Below, piece after piece: positions 46,346 through 55,700 of a DNA stretch of 64,000 bases. This DNA comes from JAPLDB01 sp038206355 (GTDB taxonomy: Bacteria > Bacteroidota > Bacteroidia > AKYH767-A > 2013-40CM-41-45): positions 56,147-120,146 of the forward strand of contig JBBRAY010000008.1 in assembly GCA_038206355.1 (NCBI GenBank), read 5' to 3'. The translations under genes and the position numbers were made by a program. Under the pieces are notes generated by a model. The model did no database searches. It had not been told where the DNA came from and saw only the letters and a program-made list of their open reading frames with translations. Numbering within the stretch: the first letter of the stretch is position 1; each line of letters begins with the position of its first letter.

Positions 46346-47095
46346 TCAAACAAGCGCATTTTCTCTTACTTTTTTGAATAGATCAGTATCCAGTACATCA
46401 TGAGAATATTCATCAACCTCTTCTCCGCTCATCATTACAAATTCGTTTCTGTAATTCATGATGCTGGGTTTTACCATCCTTGCCGAGAGGTGAAATTCGA
46501 TTGCCCCGGAAGTTTTCTTCAACGTGGAAATATTTTTGTCATTAATGCCACCACCGGGCATGATGATGATTCTGCCATTGGCTTGCTTGATCAATCCTGA
46601 AATAAATCCCGCACCATGAATTGCACTTGCCCGTTGACCTGAAGTAAGAATCCTTGTACATCCCAATTGAATTATTTCTTCCATAGAAGTAAATGGATCT
46701 GAGGTCAGATCAAATGCACGATGAAAAGTAGTGGATATTTCATTTCCGGAAGAAAATAATGCGCTGCATCTTTCCATGTCAACGCTTCCGTTTTCTTTTA
46801 AAACCCCTGTTACTATACCTTTTACACCAAGCGTTTTACATATTTCAATATCGCGCATCATCGTATCAAATTCATCGGCGCTGTAAAGAAAATCTCCTTC
46901 ACGCGGACGAATAAGAACATGCACCGGGATGGAAACTATTTTAAGCACTTTTTCTATGAACCCATAAGATGGTGTAATACCACCTGCACCAAGTACATTA
47001 CATAGCTCAAGGCGATCAGCACCTGCCACTTCTGCTGCAATGGCAGACTCGATATTTGCTACGCATGCTTCTAAGATAATCGGAGTAGCATTCAT
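46346..47095 (-). CDS. cutC: CutC family TIM-barrel protein
   Basis: A 249-residue protein of the CutC family, with LEACVANIESAIAAEVAGAD, RLELCNVLGAGGITPSYG, HVLIRPREGDFLYS, ILTSGQRASA and IIIMPGGGINDKNI. CutC is annotated as a copper-homeostasis factor from old E. coli genetics, but it has a TIM-barrel fold with a conserved polar pocket that looks like that of an enzyme. It sits between glycosylasparaginase and beta-mannosidase genes in one operon, which suggests a role in glycan breakdown. No metal-binding motif of the usual copper proteins is seen. Confidence 0.92.
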   Translation of the reverse strand: MNATPIILEACVANIESAIAAEVAGADRLELCNVLGAGGITPSYGFIEKVLKIVSIPVHVLIRPREGDFLYSADEFDTMMRDIEICKTLGVKGIVTGVLKENGSVDMERCSALFSSGNEISTTFHRAFDLTSDPFTSMEEIIQLGCTRILTSGQRASAIHGAGFISGLIKQANGRIIIMPGGGINDKNISTLKKTSGAIEFHLSARMVKPSIMNYRNEFVMMSGEEVDEYSHDVLDTDLFKKVRENALV

Positions 47096-47202
47096 TGGTC
47101 ACAGAGAAAAAACCATTTGATTATTGGGCATTGGTAATCAACCTTTATCATTCATTAAAAACTTAAAAAACTCAGCAAACATATAGAGCCCTTGATGCCG
47201 AC

Positions 47203-48177
47203 TTACCAAAAGTTTCCGGAGTCGCGAACCTCATTATTTATTTCCATTGACTGTACCGCATAGCTGAACCCGGTATTTAACGCGAAGCTGCCAAACTCAC
47301 CGTGTTTATTCAGGGCAATAAATCCAACCTGCATTTCCTTCACATTTTTCGGACTTTTTGTAATCCGTTCTACAGCTATTCTGCATGCTTCTTCAGGACT
47401 ATGACCTGCCCGCATCATCTCTACTACTGTATGACTGCCGCAGATTCGAATTACTTCTTCGCCGGTACCGGTAGCGCAAGCTGCACCCACTTCATTGTCT
47501 ACAAATAAACCTGCACCAATGATTGGAGAATCACCAACACGGCCATGTATTTTATATCCCATTCCACTGGTGGTGCATGAGCCGGAGAGATTTCCAGCCT
47601 GATCAATGGCAAGCATTCCGATGGTGTCGTGATTTTCAAAATTGGCAACGGGTTTGTATTCAGATTTCTTCAGCCATTCCTTCCATGCCAGATCAGATTC
47701 AGGTGTACGGTCAAACTTCTCCAGATTAAATCCATTGTCTAGAGCAAATTTTTGTGCGCCTTCACCAACCAGCATCACATGTGGCGTTTTTTCCATTACC
47801 AGTCGTGCAACGGAAATGGGATGTTTAATATGTTCGAGAAAACAAACACTGCCGCAGTTTCCTTTATCATCCATGATACAGGCGTCAAGTGTTACATGCC
47901 CGTCGCGATCGGGAATACCACCAAGTCCCACACTTTGATTCTTCAAATCATCTTCTGTTACCATTACACCACTTTCCACTGCGTCCACAGCTCTGCCTCC
48001 GGAGGATATTATTTTCCATGCAGCTTCATTGGCTTCCTTTCCATGGTTCCATGTAGATATCACGATGGGAAATCCGTCCATCCCCGGCAATGCAATTTTT
48101 GCTGCCGATGTTTTCTTTACAGAGAATAATGCTGCACTTAGCGCAGACCATTTGATAAAGGTTCTTCTTGTGGCCAT
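47203..48177 (-). CDS. N4-(beta-N-acetylglucosaminyl)-L-asparaginase (glycosylasparaginase), Tat-exported
   Basis: A 324-residue Ntn-hydrolase precursor. The N-terminus has a twin-arginine signal (ATRRTFIKWSALSAALF). Self-cleavage is expected at Asp184-Thr185 in FENHDTIGMLAID, freeing Thr185 as catalytic nucleophile; the HDT triad is the same as in the well-studied Elizabethkingia enzyme. SCTTSGMGYKIHGRVGDSPI and ACATGTGEEVIR complete the site. The enzyme cleaves the GlcNAc-Asn bond after the protein has been degraded. Periplasmic location follows from the signal. Gap to cutC is 107 bases. Confidence 0.92.
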   Translation of the reverse strand: MATRRTFIKWSALSAALFSVKKTSAAKIALPGMDGFPIVISTWNHGKEANEAAWKIISSGGRAVDAVESGVMVTEDDLKNQSVGLGGIPDRDGHVTLDACIMDDKGNCGSVCFLEHIKHPISVARLVMEKTPHVMLVGEGAQKFALDNGFNLEKFDRTPESDLAWKEWLKKSEYKPVANFENHDTIGMLAIDQAGNLSGSCTTSGMGYKIHGRVGDSPIIGAGLFVDNEVGAACATGTGEEVIRICGSHTVVEMMRAGHSPEEACRIAVERITKSPKNVKEMQVGFIALNKHGEFGSFALNTGFSYAVQSMEINNEVRDSGNFW

Positions 48178-48245
48178 GTTTTTTGGTAAGCGGGAATTTT
48201 CTTCTTGTTTAAGTCGCCGGTAAAATCCCGCTACGAATATACAAA

Positions 48246-49217
48246 TTACGAATGGTGCTGCAGTTCATTCCAAATCAAAGATGCTGCCCCAAGAATGGGC
48301 GCATCATTCTCCGGAAGCGATGATGGAAGTATTTTAATTTTATTGCGGTATACGTTGAGCAGATTTTTTTCGAATGAAATAATCGTCGGATTAAATAGCA
48401 ATTCGCTTGCCTGTGCCAGTCCGCCGAATAAAAAAATCGCCTCCGGACTTGTATAAGCCACGCTGTTTGCCAGCCCCAGGCCGAGTACTTCGCCGGTATA
48501 GTTGAAAGCATAAAATGCCGACTCATCTCCACCCAGTGCCATTTCATAAATATATTTTGCATCCACTTTTTCAGCATTTATTTTATTGAATAAATCCGGG
48601 TCGCTGCTCCTCAGAATTTCAAAATACGTTTTCACTATTCCTGTCGCCGAGCAATATTGTTCGAGACATCCCTTTCTGCCACATCCGCACTGCCTTCCAT
48701 GCTGCATCACGATTACGTGTCCGAGTTCACCCGCAAAGCCATCATGTCCATATACCAGTTTTCCATCAACAACAATTCCACTTCCAAGTCCGGTTCCCAG
48801 TGTTACAAAAATAAAATCCTTCATGCCTTTTGCTCCCCCAAAGTAAAGCTCCCCCAGTGCTGCGGCATTGGCGTCATTTGTTAACACAGATTTCACTTTC
48901 AATTCTTCTTCGAATAAACCGGCAAGAGGTACAATTCCTTTCCATTTCAGGTTGGGAGCAAATTCAATAGTTCCTGAAAAATAATTTCCGTTTGGAGCTC
49001 CGATGCCAACACCGGCCAACACACAGTCAGGGGTTTGCAGTTTGCAGTGAGTAATTAAATCCAGTAACTTTTTGGAGGCTGCTTCTACTAAATCGTTTGC
49101 AACAGGAAAATCAGTTGTGCGAATAGAAACTTTTGCAAGAATTTTTCCCTCGCGATCAACGAGGCCGATTACAGTATTCGTTCCACCAATATCAATGGCT
49201 GCTACTACCCTGCTCAT
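48246..49217 (-). CDS. ROK-family sugar kinase
   Basis: A 323-residue ROK kinase: VVAAIDIGGTNTVIGLVDRE (phosphate loop), NDANAAALGELYFGGAKG, FVTLGTGLGSGIVVDG, FAGELGHVIV (substrate His/Glu), and the zinc motif CGCGRKGCLEQYCS. ROK kinases of this type phosphorylate glucose, mannose, GlcNAc or ManNAc. In this operon GlcNAc or mannose fit, as products of the glycosylasparaginase and mannosidase, but the sequence does not decide. The start overlaps the end of the transporter gene by 26 bases. Confidence 0.9.
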   Translation of the reverse strand: MSRVVAAIDIGGTNTVIGLVDREGKILAKVSIRTTDFPVANDLVEAASKKLLDLITHCKLQTPDCVLAGVGIGAPNGNYFSGTIEFAPNLKWKGIVPLAGLFEEELKVKSVLTNDANAAALGELYFGGAKGMKDFIFVTLGTGLGSGIVVDGKLVYGHDGFAGELGHVIVMQHGRQCGCGRKGCLEQYCSATGIVKTYFEILRSSDPDLFNKINAEKVDAKYIYEMALGGDESAFYAFNYTGEVLGLGLANSVAYTSPEAIFLFGGLAQASELLFNPTIISFEKNLLNVYRNKIKILPSSLPENDAPILGAASLIWNELQHHS

Positions 49218-50817
49218 CGTAATTAATTCCTTTTTTCACCAAAAGCTTTTTCATTTTCCACGCATACCATGCAAGATAGATAAAACAAAAAACCGGGATC
49301 ACATAGGATACATGAATGTTGCTGTAATCTGCCAGCAGACCCTGAACAGGGGGTATGAAAGCTCCTCCCAAAATCATCATAATTAAAAATCCTGACGTCT
49401 GACTTGTATATTTTCCCAGACCGGCTATTGCAAGAGAAAAAATACATGGCCACATAATGGAGCAAAATAAACCACCACTTAAAAAGGCGTAAGTCCCGAC
49501 AGTTCCCGTGGTGAGCAACCCGACAATCATTGAAATGGTTCCGAGTAACCCAAACAACATCAGTGTGAATGCCGGTCTTTGTCTGGCAATGATAAAGCCG
49601 ATAAGTAAAATAAGTACACAAAAGGCATAGAAGTAAAAATGTGAAACGTCAGCACCGCTGATGTGATTCATAAAGAGAACAAATGCAAGTGCTGCAAACG
49701 GAATAACCAAAGTTAAAATTGTAACGGTTGTTTTTTTCAAGTCGAATGCTCCGATTGCCCCTGTCCAACGGCCAATCATCAGACTTCCCCAATAGAGTGA
49801 AATGTAAGGTCCGATTTGTGAATTATCGAGTCCTCCAAACTCAGGCGTTTTAAGTAATGCTCCCAGATTGCTCTGTATTGTTACTTCAACTCCGACATAA
49901 ATAAATATGGCTATCATTCCCAGGGTTACCTGCGGATACGGATCTGTTTCAAATTTATTTTCTTTTTTAATCTTCTGATAAAGAAATAATAATGAAACAA
50001 GCAGAATGATTACAAGAATTGATATGCTCCCCAGAAATGCAAATTTGCCTGAATCTGCAGAGCCTATTTCTGTGCGGCTTTCATATGTAAAATAACTGAA
50101 GACTATCAGAAGGAAAATGAGAATCCCGACAACAAAGAGGAGCGGGTATTTCAGGACTTTTACCTCTTTACCATCTTCTTCAATCTCAAGTTTGGGAATT
50201 TTTGAAACACCAAGTACGATAATTGCAAATGCAAATGCGGCAGCAAGTATCACATAAAGTATATTGATAGATTGGAGTGACGCAGAACTTTTATCAGCAT
50301 CTGTTGCAATTGCCTTTCCAAATAATACAAGACTCACCAGAATAGGACCAATCGCAGTACCCAGGGAATTAATACTCCCGGCGAAATTCAGGCGGTATGA
50401 GCCGGTGGCAGGATTTCCAAGATTTAACACCAGAGGATTTGCAGATGTTTGCTGAAGTGAGAAACCCAGTGCGATAATAAAAAATGCAGCAAGTATGAAC
50501 ATGAATGATCCTGAATTCACTGCGGGAATCATTGTAAGGGCTCCAATAATTGAAACCAGCAAGCCATAAATTATAGTCTTCTTATAACCGACCATGTTGA
50601 TCAGGTCTTTGTTAAAAAGGACAGAGAAAATATACAGAAGCAATGAGCCAATAAAATACGCTCCGTAGAAAGCGCTGTCAATTAATTGCGACTGAAACTG
50701 GGATAAATTAAAATGTGTTTTACAGAATGGAATAAATATACCATTTGATGCCGCCAGGAATCCCCAGAAAAAAAATACGGAAATGAGGACCGGGAGGGCG
50801 CGGTGGTTGGAGGGCAT
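49192..50817 (-). CDS. MFS sugar transporter (FucP/glucose-galactose type)
   Basis: A 541-residue protein with about twelve membrane helices of the sugar MFS family common in Bacteroidota. Visible family marks are VLISVFFFWGFLAASNGIF, FYGAYFIGSLLLYIF, GFSLQQTSANPLVLNLGNP and WPCIFSLAIAGLGKYTSQTS. Relatives import fucose, glucose/galactose or GlcNAc by proton symport. It is longer than FucP (~440) because of two extra hydrophobic segments and a charged loop around residues 205-305. First gene of the operon; it moves sugars into the cytoplasm for the ROK kinase. Confidence 0.88.
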   Translation of the reverse strand: MPSNHRALPVLISVFFFWGFLAASNGIFIPFCKTHFNLSQFQSQLIDSAFYGAYFIGSLLLYIFSVLFNKDLINMVGYKKTIIYGLLVSIIGALTMIPAVNSGSFMFILAAFFIIALGFSLQQTSANPLVLNLGNPATGSYRLNFAGSINSLGTAIGPILVSLVLFGKAIATDADKSSASLQSINILYVILAAAFAFAIIVLGVSKIPKLEIEEDGKEVKVLKYPLLFVVGILIFLLIVFSYFTYESRTEIGSADSGKFAFLGSISILVIILLVSLLFLYQKIKKENKFETDPYPQVTLGMIAIFIYVGVEVTIQSNLGALLKTPEFGGLDNSQIGPYISLYWGSLMIGRWTGAIGAFDLKKTTVTILTLVIPFAALAFVLFMNHISGADVSHFYFYAFCVLILLIGFIIARQRPAFTLMLFGLLGTISMIVGLLTTGTVGTYAFLSGGLFCSIMWPCIFSLAIAGLGKYTSQTSGFLIMMILGGAFIPPVQGLLADYSNIHVSYVIPVFCFIYLAWYAWKMKKLLVKKGINYDEQGSSSH

Positions 50818-51198
50818 ACTGGCTAAGGTTAGAGATTCGAAATTTAAGGTACGTAGTTAGCAACACACAATAGGGGAGCAAAGTATAGAATAAGAATATT
50901 GTATTGCTGAACGTTCCTTTGAAATTTGAACACCTCAAAAATCATAATCGGAGCAAAATATTTTAAAATGCCTTTATTTTGGGTCGCGCATTCATCATGG
51001 TAAAGCACCATTTACTGTTACCGTAATAAATCCCTAAATTTTTTATCGGTATTTATTTTATTAAACCTTTAAAGTTTATCACTTTGAATCTCGTACAAAA
51101 GTCGAAACCTGGGGCGTTACACACCAGAGCAAATGGTTTGCATTTTTCCGTATTATTCTCGGATTAATTATTTTTTTTCACTGCTGTCCAACTAAAAA
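50818..51198. other. Gene-free spacer upstream of the transporter operon
   Basis: About 380 AT-rich bases between the transporter start and the small-frame promoter. I see no domain, hairpin or RNA gene that I can support. The minus-strand stretch next to the transporter start contains a run of short related words (see findings). Confidence 0.4.
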
Positions 51199-51206
51199 TA
51201 ATTTTG
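51199..51206 (+). promoter_or_regulatory. -7 box before a small signal-peptide-like frame
   Basis: TAATTTTG, an exact TAnnTTTG match, with TTC rather than TTG at the right -33 distance. It lies 43 bases before the small frame at 51250. Confidence 0.4.
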
Positions 51207-51249
51207 CTTGAAAGATTCTTCGCTGCGCTATGAATGACAATGTTATCAT

Positions 51250-51381
51250 GTGTTTGCAAGGAGGGGATTGAGGTTTTCAATCCTGGTAGTGGCTATGTTG
51301 TTTTTCTTTCTCGTATTTGGAAGCGGAAAAACATCAGCCGATGAAAACATCAGTAAAAATAATACACGAAGGGATGATTAA
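51250..51381 (+). CDS. Possible 43-residue small exported peptide or gene remnant
   Basis: A short frame starting GTG (51250), or at TTG 51268, which is preceded by an AAGGAGGGG sequence. It reads as a basic N-terminus (RRGLRF), a 16-residue hydrophobic stretch (SILVVAMLFFFLVFGSG) and a polar tail (KTSADENISKNNTRRDD). This is signal-peptide- or single-helix-like. It could be a small membrane peptide or the start of a decayed secreted protein. Start codon uncertain. Confidence 0.35.
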   Translation: MFARRGLRFSILVVAMLFFFLVFGSGKTSADENISKNNTRRDD

Positions 51382-51407
51382 CCCTGCTTTAGGAGAAACG
51401 CATATAA

Positions 51408-52667
51408 TTACTGCACGATTATTTTCCCCGCAGCAACAGACTTTCCTGAAATAATTTTCAGAAAATAAACGCCAGGTAAAATATCCGCAGCTGACATTTC
51501 ACAGTCGGCAGTTAAGGATATTTTGGAAAAAATTTCTTTACCCATTATATCAAACAATTTGAATTGAACCGGACCAGTTAATAACATCGAACTGTGCACT
51601 GTGAATTTGTCTTTTGCTGGATTTGGAAAAACGTCAATTGTTGAACTATTTGCTGCAAGATCATTTACTGAAACCGTATTCCATGTATTGGCAACAGGAA
51701 ACGGATCACGTGGAGTACAACCAAGGTATCGGTACAAAAAATTGCTGACAAAATGAACCGTTGTATCCATGTAATTTACATTACTTGCGTATGGTACATG
51801 CGGTGCACCATAAAATGTGTACATGGTCTGGTCAATCCCTTTTAGCATGGCATGTTCATTCACAGAATAGCTTCCATCTACGACCATGATTGGAAAAATA
51901 TTGAGAAGATAAAGCATTGCGCTTGCATAAGGCACCACCTGGTCTGAGGTTCCGTGCATACTACAAACAGGAACATCCCCCGAAACCATCCATGCTGTAT
52001 CGCCCAAAGCACCGCAAAGATTCAATACTGCATTTATAGTAGACGAATAGCCGGGGTTACCACTGTTCCCTTCCATTCCACCGAGTGCGATGGTATCAAC
52101 TGTTGAGGGCAATTCAGATGGCTGATCAAGGTAGGCAAGGTGCAAAGCACAAAAGGCCCCTGCAGAACTTCCGCCACCAAAAATCATATCAGGATCTATC
52201 ATATATGTATTTGCAGTTGCCGCATCCTGACGGAAAAAACGTATTGCTGCCTTCATATCCTGCACGCCGCGAAATACAGCATCGGTAGCATGGGCCTGAT
52301 TGATAGCGCTCTGTATTCCTAACCTGTAGTCAATCGACGCACATACATATCCACGTTTTGCGAAATGCTGGCAAAGTCCTACTACATCATTATCCAGTTT
52401 GGAACCAAACATAAAACTGCCGCCATGAACCCATACAATAAGTGGACGAAAGGCAGCAGTATCGCCATCGGGTTGATATATGTCCATCTTGAGAACCATA
52501 TTGTTTCCCTGGTAATCAGTGCTGGCACCATAGACAATATCGCTCGTCGTAGTGATGTTCGGAAAAACTTCTTCATCATAGCGCGTACTGTTACAATCAA
52601 TAACAACCTGAGCCTGCAATGAAGCAGAAATAAAAAGTATAGTAAGAAGTGTATAAAGTTTTTTCAT
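51408..52667 (-). CDS. Secreted alpha/beta-hydrolase (carboxylesterase type) with T9SS type A domain
   Basis: A 419-residue exported esterase-like protein. Signal peptide MKKLYTLLTILFISASLQAQ; the start at 52667 is chosen because it begins this signal. Oxyanion-hole motif VWVHGGSFMFGS, nucleophile elbow GGGSSAGAFCAL, and a late His region (YGAPHVPYASN) form the alpha/beta-hydrolase triad. The C-terminal ~80 residues (STIDVFPNPAKDKFTVHSS, FDIMGKEIFSK, LPGVYFLKIISGK) are a T9SS type A domain, so it acts outside the cell or on its surface. Substrate unknown. It follows the giant CotH protein gene by 96 bases. Confidence 0.87.
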   Translation of the reverse strand: MKKLYTLLTILFISASLQAQVVIDCNSTRYDEEVFPNITTTSDIVYGASTDYQGNNMVLKMDIYQPDGDTAAFRPLIVWVHGGSFMFGSKLDNDVVGLCQHFAKRGYVCASIDYRLGIQSAINQAHATDAVFRGVQDMKAAIRFFRQDAATANTYMIDPDMIFGGGSSAGAFCALHLAYLDQPSELPSTVDTIALGGMEGNSGNPGYSSTINAVLNLCGALGDTAWMVSGDVPVCSMHGTSDQVVPYASAMLYLLNIFPIMVVDGSYSVNEHAMLKGIDQTMYTFYGAPHVPYASNVNYMDTTVHFVSNFLYRYLGCTPRDPFPVANTWNTVSVNDLAANSSTIDVFPNPAKDKFTVHSSMLLTGPVQFKLFDIMGKEIFSKISLTADCEMSAADILPGVYFLKIISGKSVAAGKIIVQ

Positions 52668-52763
52668 CTTTGTAAGTAATAAACGGGTTAATAATTTCAA
52701 TGATGAAAGGAATGAAGAATCCCTGACCTGTGCAAGAATAACAGCAGCAGAAATCAAAAAACT

Positions 52764-55700
52764 TTAATCCATAACTACACGAACCACTCTTTTCCCGCTA
52801 ACACTTTCAAGGGTAAGTATATATACCCCTCTCGCAAAAGATGAAACATTGAGCGTATGCAGCCCTGATCCATAAAGGGTTTCATGGAAGACTTCCCTTC
52901 CGGTTACATCGGTTATAATTAACCGTTTTTCTTCTCCGGCCAGCGCCGACGGCAACTGGACCGTCAAAATATCATGCACGGGATTCGGATAAATATTGAT
53001 GGATGATGTACTCACCGATGCAATTCCAACATATACTGTAACCATGATGTCATCAGAAGCGGTGCATCCATTTACATCTGTAACAGTTACTGTATAATTG
53101 TTTGTCGTGTTAACAACGATTGTTTGTGTGGTTTCTCCATTAGACCAAAGATAGGAACTGAATCCCGGGCCGGCATCAAGCATAACGGTTTGTGGGGATG
53201 ATATGACAATGTCAGCACCAAGGTTTACAGAAGGCATCAGATATATAAATGCTGTATCGCGTATTCTGATACTCGGACACAATATTCCTGCCTGAGCGTA
53301 AACGATAGTTGTAGTACTTATTCCCAACAGTGTGAGTGAACTTCCTGAGCCAAGATAGTTTCCGGCAACCGGAGCATCATACCATGATATTGGATCAGAT
53401 GACGTTGCTGTCAGTGTAACATTTCCCTGACCGCAACTGAATGAGGACATAACCTGTGGTGGCAATGAAACCGGATTTACCGTTGCTGTTGCAGGCATGC
53501 GCACACTTGCACAACCATTATTCGCTTCAGCATAATAAATCGTAGTAGTTGAAATTACAGGAGTCGTGAGTGAAAACCCACTGCCCATAAAATTTCCTCC
53601 TGAAGGCTGATCATACCAGTCGACAGGATCAGAAGCTGTTGCACCCAGGTTCACAGTTCCCTGACCGCAACGGCTACCGTCAGTGGTAACAGGTGAACTG
53701 ACGTTATTGATAATTGCATTCACTGCAATTCTGTTACTTGGGCAAAATGTTCCGGCTTCAACGAAATAAGTTGTTGTAGAACTGAGAACAGGAGTCGTAA
53801 ATGTTGGCCCTGTCTGTAACAATATTCCACCGGAAGATGCATTATACCAATGTACGATTGCAGTATCTGAAGCAGTCAGGGTTACAGTACCCGTGCCACA
53901 ACGTGAAATATCATTTGTTACCGGCAGTGCAGTCGTTTGAAGTATCGAAGCAAGAACAGGCATGAAATTACTCCGGCAACCTGCGCTATCTGCAACTGCA
54001 TAATAAGTTGTGGATGAAAATAAAACCGGCGAGGTATAATTATTCCCGATTAACAATTGATTTGCATTCGGCGCGTCGAACCATGATATCACACCTCCGC
54101 CGGTGGCAGAAACAGAAACCGTTCCCGGACCGCAGTTAATTCCGGAAGTTGTAACAGGATCGGCAACGGATAAAGCAGAAACCAAAACAGAGTCCTTTGC
54201 CCGGCATCCTGAAGAATCAATCAGTACAGCATACCAACCCCCGGCAACTGCAATATAAGAAGGTGTGGTTTCTCCGGCTAAATTGGATCCGTTTGCAGTC
54301 CATTGATAAGCATAGCCGCTACCGGAATTCGCACTGAGAGAAACACTTCCCGGAGAACAGAATGAAAGATTGCCTCCGCTGCTGATACTTGCAGTAATGG
54401 TTGAAAAAGCCCGCCCGGGTGATCCGTAAAGGCAACCGGCAAACCAGTTATTTCCGTCATTTAAATCACCGTATGGATTTATGAGTTCGCATGTGTATCC
54501 GTCTCCGTCAGCTTCCAAAGGCCATGGCAGCTGATCAGAATATACAACTGACAAATACAATGAATCCCTGTAGTCAAATAGCCGCAATTGTTCTTCGTTG
54601 TTAGCAAAGCTGTGACCGAATGGTCCGAGTACATTTGTTACCGATGGATATGCCAATGAAAATTTTGCAACGTCTTCGGCAAGTACCAGATATCCTCCTG
54701 CTGCAATGACAGTATTAACAGGAAATTCAAATACATGATTATCCTGATTATCCCTGAATTTCCATCCTGAAATGTCAACAGAAGTGGATCCGTAGTTGTG
54801 CAACTCAACCCAGTCTTCACTACGGATGATACTGTCAGTATGATAATTTATTTCACTGAAGGTGATGAGTGGATTTGCCGGTGCTCCTGTAAAGTATGCA
54901 GTAATCTGATCTGTCGAAGTGAAATTATATGTAGTTGACTGGTTAAAATCATTCGTTCCGATTACCACATTTGAATGCCAGTGATCAAAGGTATATCCGG
55001 GATTTGGGATAGCTGTAATTGTTACCGGGTTTCCGTTGAAGTAAACACCGCTCCATGGTAGTGTGGTTGGCGTGATTGTACTAATCTGAATGCGACCGGA
55101 ACCTGCGGGACTTGCATTGAGTGTAAGGGTTACCTGAGATACAAGATTAAACTCGCTCTTTATATAACTTCTTGCATATCCGGGCCTGTCATTGATAAAA
55201 GTGGATGCTTTGTTGTATTCCGTATTCCATATCAATGAAGTTAATCCCCACCGCTGGAATTGTCTTCCGATATCGAAAGCCATCGTATCCCGAATGGCAG
55301 TCAATTGAGGAAGCATATGTGATGGAAGAAAAATTGTATTGATCAGATCGGCATATCGGTTGATAAAATATCTTCTGAATTGATTATTGTTCAGGAGTGT
55401 ATTGAACAAGTTAGAGGTAAAGCAGGGTATATTCGGATTGATGGCCCTCCCGAGAATGTTGTCGTCTGCATGACTCTCAAGAAAAAGTCCGAAGTCAAGA
55501 TCGTAATTGAGGTAGCGCCATTTACCACCTGTCTCCCGGGGTCTCCAAAATTTAATATTATTGGTCCAGTCTCCTATCCAGTCTTCATTGCAGTAATATG
55601 TTTCAGAGATAAAATAGTCAGCATAATTCAGCATGTCGAGTTTGCTGCTGATTGTTGGATAATAAGCAGGATCATTGGCCGGGGTTGAAACAGCGTAGTT

